Origin: Velamenicoccus sp964471325
GTDB taxonomy: Bacteria > Omnitrophota > Gorgyraeia > Velamenicoccales > Velamenicoccaceae
Direction of reading: 5' to 3'
Assembly (NCBI GenBank): GCA_964471325.1
Contig: CAYYFL010000010.1
Coordinates: 1 to 64,000, forward strand
Length of the DNA: 64,000 nucleotides
Of the stretch, positions 60,641 through 64,000 are shown one piece after another. Position 1 is the first letter of the stretch. Each line of letters begins with the position of its first letter. Position numbers and translations under genes: made by a program. The notes beneath the pieces are model-generated. The model saw nothing but the letters and a program-made list of their open reading frames with translations. It was not told the DNA's origin and did no database searches.

Positions 60641-60892
60641 TTATACGCCGACCCCTGTCGTGCCGCCCGTCGTGCCGCCCGTCGTTCCGCCCACGGCGTT
60701 CAGGCTGATCCCGATCTTATTGGCGAAGACACTGGCTGTATCGTTCAACTTCGTGCCCGTCTCGTCATAGATACGGTTGACGCCCGGCTTGATGAACTGT
60801 GTCGCCGCAAAAAGAATCGCTGCCACGATCGCTGTCAAGACGATAACATATTCCAACGTGCTCTGGCCTACTTTGCTCAACACCTTCCTCAT
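60641..60892 (-). CDS. Flp-type pilin-like protein with Gly-Thr repeat tail
   Basis: The 83-residue product has KVGQSTLEYVIVLTAIVAAI, an AATQFIKPGVNRIYD neck and a C-terminal tandem GGTTGGTTGGTTG run coded by short direct repeats at 60655-60690. ATG 60892 is chosen because GGAAGGGGGTGA precedes it; an upstream extension lacks a site and adds a charged, unlikely leader. Confidence 0.78.
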   Translation of the reverse strand: MRKVLSKVGQSTLEYVIVLTAIVAAILFAATQFIKPGVNRIYDETGTKLNDTASVFANKIGISLNAVGGTTGGTTGGTTGVGV

Positions 60893-60985
60893 GTCTCTTT
60901 CACCCCCTTCCTTCCTTCGGATTTCGATCCCCGCGGGCCCTCTCTGGTCCACCCTGCGGGGCGAGACCCCCTGTTGACACGGGGA

Positions 60986-61183
60986 TCAACTGAATCTATT
61001 CTCGATCTCCTCGACCGATTTATTGATGATGAGCGACGTGCTGTTAAAAAACCTGTTCATCGACGGCTGGATAAAATTCGTCGCTGCATAAATGATGACC
61101 GCGACGATGGCCACGAACATCACGGCGTATTCGATGGTCATCTGCCCCTGTTCTTTCTGTCGTTTGCAACTGCGTGTCTCCAT
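60986..61183 (-). CDS. Flp-type pilin-like protein
   Basis: The 65-residue product has EQGQMTIEYAVMFVAIVAVI (G/QMTIEY) and an AATNFIQPSMNRFFN neck like its neighbour at 60641, so the two are probably paralogues. ATG 61183 fits the GAGAGG spacing better than the ATG two codons upstream at 61189. Confidence 0.75.
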   Translation of the reverse strand: METRSCKRQKEQGQMTIEYAVMFVAIVAVIIYAATNFIQPSMNRFFNSTSLIINKSVEEIENRFS

Positions 61184-61205
61184 GATCATCCTCTCCTCAT
61201 CATCC

Positions 61206-61412
61206 TTACACGGGGACGCTCCAGGTCGTGGCCCCCTTATTCGATTTTGCCGTCACAGAGTCCTCCATGCGATAGATCTTGCCCTGCACCGCCTGACGGA
61301 CATACATGGCCATGGTCACAAAGGCCGCAGCGACAACGGCGATCAGGATAGAATACTCCAGGAGGCTTTGCGCCTTGTTCCCTCTCCAAACTTCTCTCAA
61401 TAAACGGGCCAT
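61206..61412 (-). CDS. Flp-type pilin-like protein
   Basis: The 68-residue product has NKAQSLLEYSILIAVVAAAF. Alanine replaces the usual Gly before the cleavage point, which could slow or change processing. The YVRQAVQGKIYRME neck resembles the other members. AAGGGG lies 6 bases before the ATG. Confidence 0.75.
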   Translation of the reverse strand: MARLLREVWRGNKAQSLLEYSILIAVVAAAFVTMAMYVRQAVQGKIYRMEDSVTAKSNKGATTWSVPV

Positions 61413-61442
61413 TGGAAACCCCTTGCCGCCGCAGGCGGCAGG

Positions 61443-61595
61443 CTATTTATCCGCCTCGTTCAGGCGGTCCTGGGTGATCAACAATCTGGCGCGGACCGCA
61501 TTTTTGGTATAAACAAACATCGTCGCAAAAACGGCACAGATCACCGAGATGAGGATGGCATATTCCAGAACAGATTGTCCGCAATGTTTACGCAT
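61443..61595 (-). CDS. Very small Flp-type pilin-like protein
   Basis: Only 50 residues: MRKHCGQSVLEYAILISVIC followed by AVFATMFVYTKNAVRARL and a short charged tail ending in ADK. G/QSVLEY is a full class III prepilin site, and the mature protein is little more than a helix, as in classical Flp1. It lies in line between two pilin genes with the same orientation. Confidence 0.78.
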   Translation of the reverse strand: MRKHCGQSVLEYAILISVICAVFATMFVYTKNAVRARLLITQDRLNEADK

Positions 61596-61605
61596 GTCCC
61601 GCCCC

Positions 61606-61854
61606 TCAAATCGTTGTGTTTGTCCATCCGCCGGGAGTCACTCCCCCCAGTGAAAAGGTGTTGAGATTGCTCTGCTTCATCTGGCCTACGGAATAATTCA
61701 ACACGTACCCCGATGAGCGCTGCATCTTGGCATAAAAAGCCGAGCTCCCCACAATCGTCAACGCGGCTATCGCAACCAGCAGGACGAAATATTCAATGAT
61801 CGACTGGCCGCTTATTGTCCAAACGGATCTTTTTAAGAACTTTTTTAAACTCAT
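61606..61854 (-). CDS. First Flp-type pilin-like protein of the cluster
   Basis: The 82-residue product reads MSLKKFLKRSVWTISG, then QSIIEYFVLLVAIAALTIVG (class III site). The tail is Ser/Gly/Asn-rich and ends GGVTPGGWTNTTI. ATG 61854 is chosen because AGGG lies 7 bases upstream; a longer frame from 62043 runs through the promoter leader and is not supported. It is the first gene after the promoter at 62045-62074. Confidence 0.78.
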   Translation of the reverse strand: MSLKKFLKRSVWTISGQSIIEYFVLLVAIAALTIVGSSAFYAKMQRSSGYVLNYSVGQMKQSNLNTFSLGGVTPGGWTNTTI

Positions 61855-62044
61855 TACGAACCCTAGAAAAAAATTGCCGAATCGCTCATGCTTTTCTTTC
61901 AAAAAATCAGCATTGAACGATTCGGCTGCCGGAAAAATCTGCCGAACGACCCAATAGGGACAAAAAATCCCAAAAATGTTTTTTGTTTCCGTGGCGTTTT
62001 TCATCTTTTTTCCGTGGTCGATTCGATACCGATCTTGCACCAAA

Positions 62045-62074
62045 ACTATATCATATATATTATAATGATGTCAA
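62045..62074 (-). promoter_or_regulatory. Sigma70-like promoter of the pilus cluster
   Basis: On the minus strand TTGACA (62074-62069) and TATAGT (62050-62045) are separated by 18 bases of AT-rich sequence. This is close to consensus and faces the pilin genes. The start of transcription would fall near 62038, leaving a leader of about 180 bases before the first pilin. The gap 61855-62044 otherwise shows no gene. Confidence 0.65.
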
Positions 62075-62085
62075 CAAATTTTTAC

Positions 62086-62112
62086 CCCAAAAAAGAAAGC
62101 GTTTTCTTACGT
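62086..62112 (-). terminator. Weak terminator-like hairpin after the 523-residue gene
   Basis: On the minus strand AAGAAA-ACGC-TTTCTT is followed by a run of T. The stem is AT-rich and weak, but the U-run and its place after the 523-residue gene and before the pilus promoter fit a terminator. Confidence 0.4.
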
Positions 62113-62178
62113 AACTGGGTTTTTTACATGGGGTAACATAAAAAGTTCTGTGAGAATTTCTGGGGACTTCCAGGGGAT

Positions 62179-63750
62179 TCAAACTGCGGCTGTCAGAAAA
62201 ATCCACAACTTGCGGCCGGATCGTTCATTCACAGGGAGGCTGTTAAATATGAGCGAAGCGTGCTCTAAAACACGTATTTTCTCTAACTCTTTTGTTTTCA
62301 ATATGTTAAATAAAACATCGCAGGCCGTGTCCCTCTGCACAGCACCGGGTTGCTTATAAATCAACTCCCTGGTTTTCAACAAACTCCACTGTCTGCACAA
62401 AGGGGGCAGGAAGCTCATTTTAGCGAAAAGATCGCAAACCTCGACGAGACAGGCGAATAAATGCTCGGCATCTTTCGACTCTTTCAGCCTCAAAGAATGC
62501 GCCAAAAAGCGATCGGCAGACACAAATTCATCTGCATACCCAGGATTTTTTGCCCACTCAGAAGCCCGCAATAAGTATTCTTGGAAATTTCCGAATCTCC
62601 GCAGATAACCCTCGGCTATTTCAACCGCGGTCCAATCCTTGGGATCAAGATTCGTCAAAAGCGAAATCCTCAAAGAAGGATCTGACGATTTAAGATGGAT
62701 TTTTCTTATCATAACATCTTTATTTCCAATATGTTGTGATACTTTATGACTTTCCTCTGAGACAAAAAACAGCTTGCCCAAAGGCTCACAGATAAAATTG
62801 GACTCGAAACTTTTAGGGGCGGGGGCCGTTATTTTCTCCGTATCTGAAGCCGGAGAAGCACCAATCACAAACCTTCTGCGGAGGGGCAGGACGAACGAAA
62901 TTTCACGGCAAGGCCGTCCATCGGGACCAAAAAGATCAATTCTGCGGATCCTCTTTTCAGCAACAGAACCTTCCATGGCCAGAATAAAATCCTGGAGCTC
63001 TTTAGCTTGAGTACTACCCTCCGGATTAGCGTTTAGGACAAAGAAGGGTTCATTTCCTTCCACGAAAGAATTTATATAACTATCTAAAAATAAAAGATTT
63101 GAAGAAAAATTAACTGGGGTCTTTTTGGCGGTCCAGACATAGCAACCTTTTGCGTCAACATGAAAAACGCCTCCATCCGAAAGGGTAAATTTAATAAAAC
63201 TGACGTCCTTTATGGAATTTAAAAAATACATAACTAATTTATTTCCAATATCTTGCGAGAATTCAAAATGGGCAAGAAAAGTCTCAAAATTTGCCTTTGA
63301 AATTTTGTAGCCTATGATATCCCATAGCTCTTTTTTTGAATACCCTGCAATTTTTTCAAGAGGCACATTATAAACCGCCTTGGACAGAAGCCAGCCTTCG
63401 ACAAGAGACGGGATTGTTTCCGGCCTGATCTCTTTACAGAGCCCCATTTCCGACGTAATGGCCGCAACTTTGTCCCCTATGCCCAAAAGACGCATGGCGC
63501 CTACAAAAAAAACATACCCTGCGCCGTACAAATCCCCGGAGTATCTATAAGTTTTCAATATACTGCGGCCGACCGGCTTGCTCAATTTGGCATTTTTGAC
63601 AATATTATTAACAGTTGATTTGCTGATTTTCACTCCAAACTTTCCAAAAGCAAGATCAGCGAGCTTTCGAACTCCATAATCAGAGTTTCTCTTTCGAGTC
63701 TCCAATATAAATCGTTTGATATTTTGGTTGAATTTAGCTAATTTGGACAT
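62179..63750 (-). CDS. Transposase-like protein with N-terminal helix-turn-helix (inactive or domesticated?)
   Basis: This is a 523-residue protein. Residues 1-60 (YGVRKLADLAFGKFGVKISK, then STVNNIVKN) look like the helix-turn-helix of IS630-type transposases. Later parts recall DDE transposases: a strand FHVDAKGCYVW with a possible first Asp, a 'DLFGPDGRPCREISFVLPLR' stretch, and LLTNLDPKDWTAVEIAEGYL with RRFGNFQEYL, like the 'tn...s..eIv..Y..Rw.iE' end. No inverted repeats flank it, and GC is lower than in the giant gene, which suggests acquired DNA. It is not clearly linked to the pilus genes. A regulatory DNA-binding role is equally possible. Confidence 0.55.
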   Translation of the reverse strand: MSKLAKFNQNIKRFILETRKRNSDYGVRKLADLAFGKFGVKISKSTVNNIVKNAKLSKPVGRSILKTYRYSGDLYGAGYVFFVGAMRLLGIGDKVAAITSEMGLCKEIRPETIPSLVEGWLLSKAVYNVPLEKIAGYSKKELWDIIGYKISKANFETFLAHFEFSQDIGNKLVMYFLNSIKDVSFIKFTLSDGGVFHVDAKGCYVWTAKKTPVNFSSNLLFLDSYINSFVEGNEPFFVLNANPEGSTQAKELQDFILAMEGSVAEKRIRRIDLFGPDGRPCREISFVLPLRRRFVIGASPASDTEKITAPAPKSFESNFICEPLGKLFFVSEESHKVSQHIGNKDVMIRKIHLKSSDPSLRISLLTNLDPKDWTAVEIAEGYLRRFGNFQEYLLRASEWAKNPGYADEFVSADRFLAHSLRLKESKDAEHLFACLVEVCDLFAKMSFLPPLCRQWSLLKTRELIYKQPGAVQRDTACDVLFNILKTKELEKIRVLEHASLIFNSLPVNERSGRKLWIFLTAAV

Positions 63751-63811
63751 TTATTTTCTGTTATTTAATGTTTTGCATTGTGTTATAGAAAATGATTTTA
63801 TATATTGGACA

Positions 63812-64000
63812 TTATATTTTGACGAATTTTATGTGTTTTTTATCAAAATCTTCGTTAATATCTAAAACTCCTTCTTTAAGCTCTAAAACCATATGACACC
63901 CAAACCAACATCCGCTTAGTCTCCACGGCTTCAATCCTTTAACTATCTTGATAATTCTACCATCTTTTGCCAGAAATAGGACATCTATTGGGAATTTCAT
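63812..64000 (-). CDS. DUF192 protein, C-terminal part (N-terminus beyond window)
   Basis: The 62 visible residues MKFPIDVLFLAKDGRIIKIV...LKPWRLSG..FGCHMVLELKEG match the DUF192 core ('fwMkFpIDvlFld.dG.Vv.i...l.PwR.s......vlELp.G'). DUF192 proteins are about 110-150 residues, and the Met at the edge falls inside the conserved 'WMKFPID' motif, so the gene starts to the right of the window. The function is unknown, but DUF192 genes often sit beside Flp pilus loci. A 61-base AT-rich gap with no further gene separates it from the 523-residue gene. Confidence 0.8.
   Translation of the reverse strand: MKFPIDVLFLAKDGRIIKIVKGLKPWRLSGCWFGCHMVLELKEGVLDINEDFDKKHIKFVKI

Noticed and set aside
60655..60690. 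CRISPR-like short repeats
   Set aside because: These are short in-frame Gly-Thr codon repeats at the end of a pilin gene, with no spacers. No CRISPR array was noticed in the window.
61855..62043. N-terminal extension of the first pilin from 62043
   Set aside because: It runs through the promoter leader, and the ATG at 61854 has its own ribosome site and gives a normal prepilin leader.
1..64000. tRNA or rRNA genes
   Set aside because: None was noticed while reading the non-coding gaps. The gaps are short and hold only promoter, leader and hairpin sequence.

Overview
The window is dominated by one minus-strand reading frame that stays open from a GTG at 52533 to the left edge (position 1): at least 17,511 codons, with the C-terminus outside the window. 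A protein of tens of thousands of residues, coded next to a tad (Flp-type) pilus cluster with many small pilins, at moderately high GC, fits the giant proteins reported from the candidate phylum Omnitrophota. That taxonomic call is an inference, as no marker gene is present. Every gene I can support is on the minus strand, so transcription runs right to left; the long plus-strand open frames are antisense shadows of the giant frame. Right end (64000-61855): the C-terminal part of a DUF192 protein, a 523-residue protein with transposase-like features, then a terminator-like hairpin and a sigma70-like promoter (62045-62074) facing the pilus cluster. Pilus region (61854-52775): nine consecutive small proteins with class III (Flp-like) prepilin signatures, two TadE-like proteins, a large TadG-like protein, a lipoprotein, a tenth Flp-like pilin, then TadB and TadC. 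No tadA ATPase, prepilin peptidase or secretin is present, so those must lie elsewhere. Giant gene (52533 to <1): it follows tadC after a 241-base leader in which a hairpin separates a strong Shine-Dalgarno from the GTG start. Domains recognised by motif, N to C: signal peptide; C39-like cysteine peptidase (C128/H225/D241); Gly/Ala-rich zipper; four adhesin-like repeats; coiled coil; TPR; helicase/SecA-like ATPase 1; HEFTH metalloprotease motif; CheD-like 1; twin-arginine-like segment plus lytic transglycosylase 1; JAMM motif; CheD-like 2; kinase-like domain; cellulose-synthase-type GT2 with membrane helices; second twin-arginine-like segment plus transglycosylase 2; SecA-like ATPase 2; a polytopic membrane region ending in a lipobox-like cysteine; transglycosylase 3; a clan GH-A glycosidase; long coiled coils; a beta-barrel-like stretch; about 1,400 residues of beta-rich sequence; helix-hairpin-helix; and, near the left edge, a domain resembling the GT48 (FKS/callose 1,3-beta-glucan synthase) family. 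How it may work together (inference): one envelope-anchored polypeptide appears to combine polysaccharide synthesis (GT2, GT48-like), glycan and peptidoglycan cleavage (GH, three transglycosylases), peptidases, deamidase-like domains and translocase-type ATPases, coded beside a surface-attachment pilus. That suits a cell that attaches to and attacks or exchanges material with other cells. Modules between about 34.7 and 22.1 kb are separated by a recurrent Ser-Ser-Pro-Ala linker and three copies of an in-frame palindromic element, which suggests assembly by serial fusion of once separate exported proteins.
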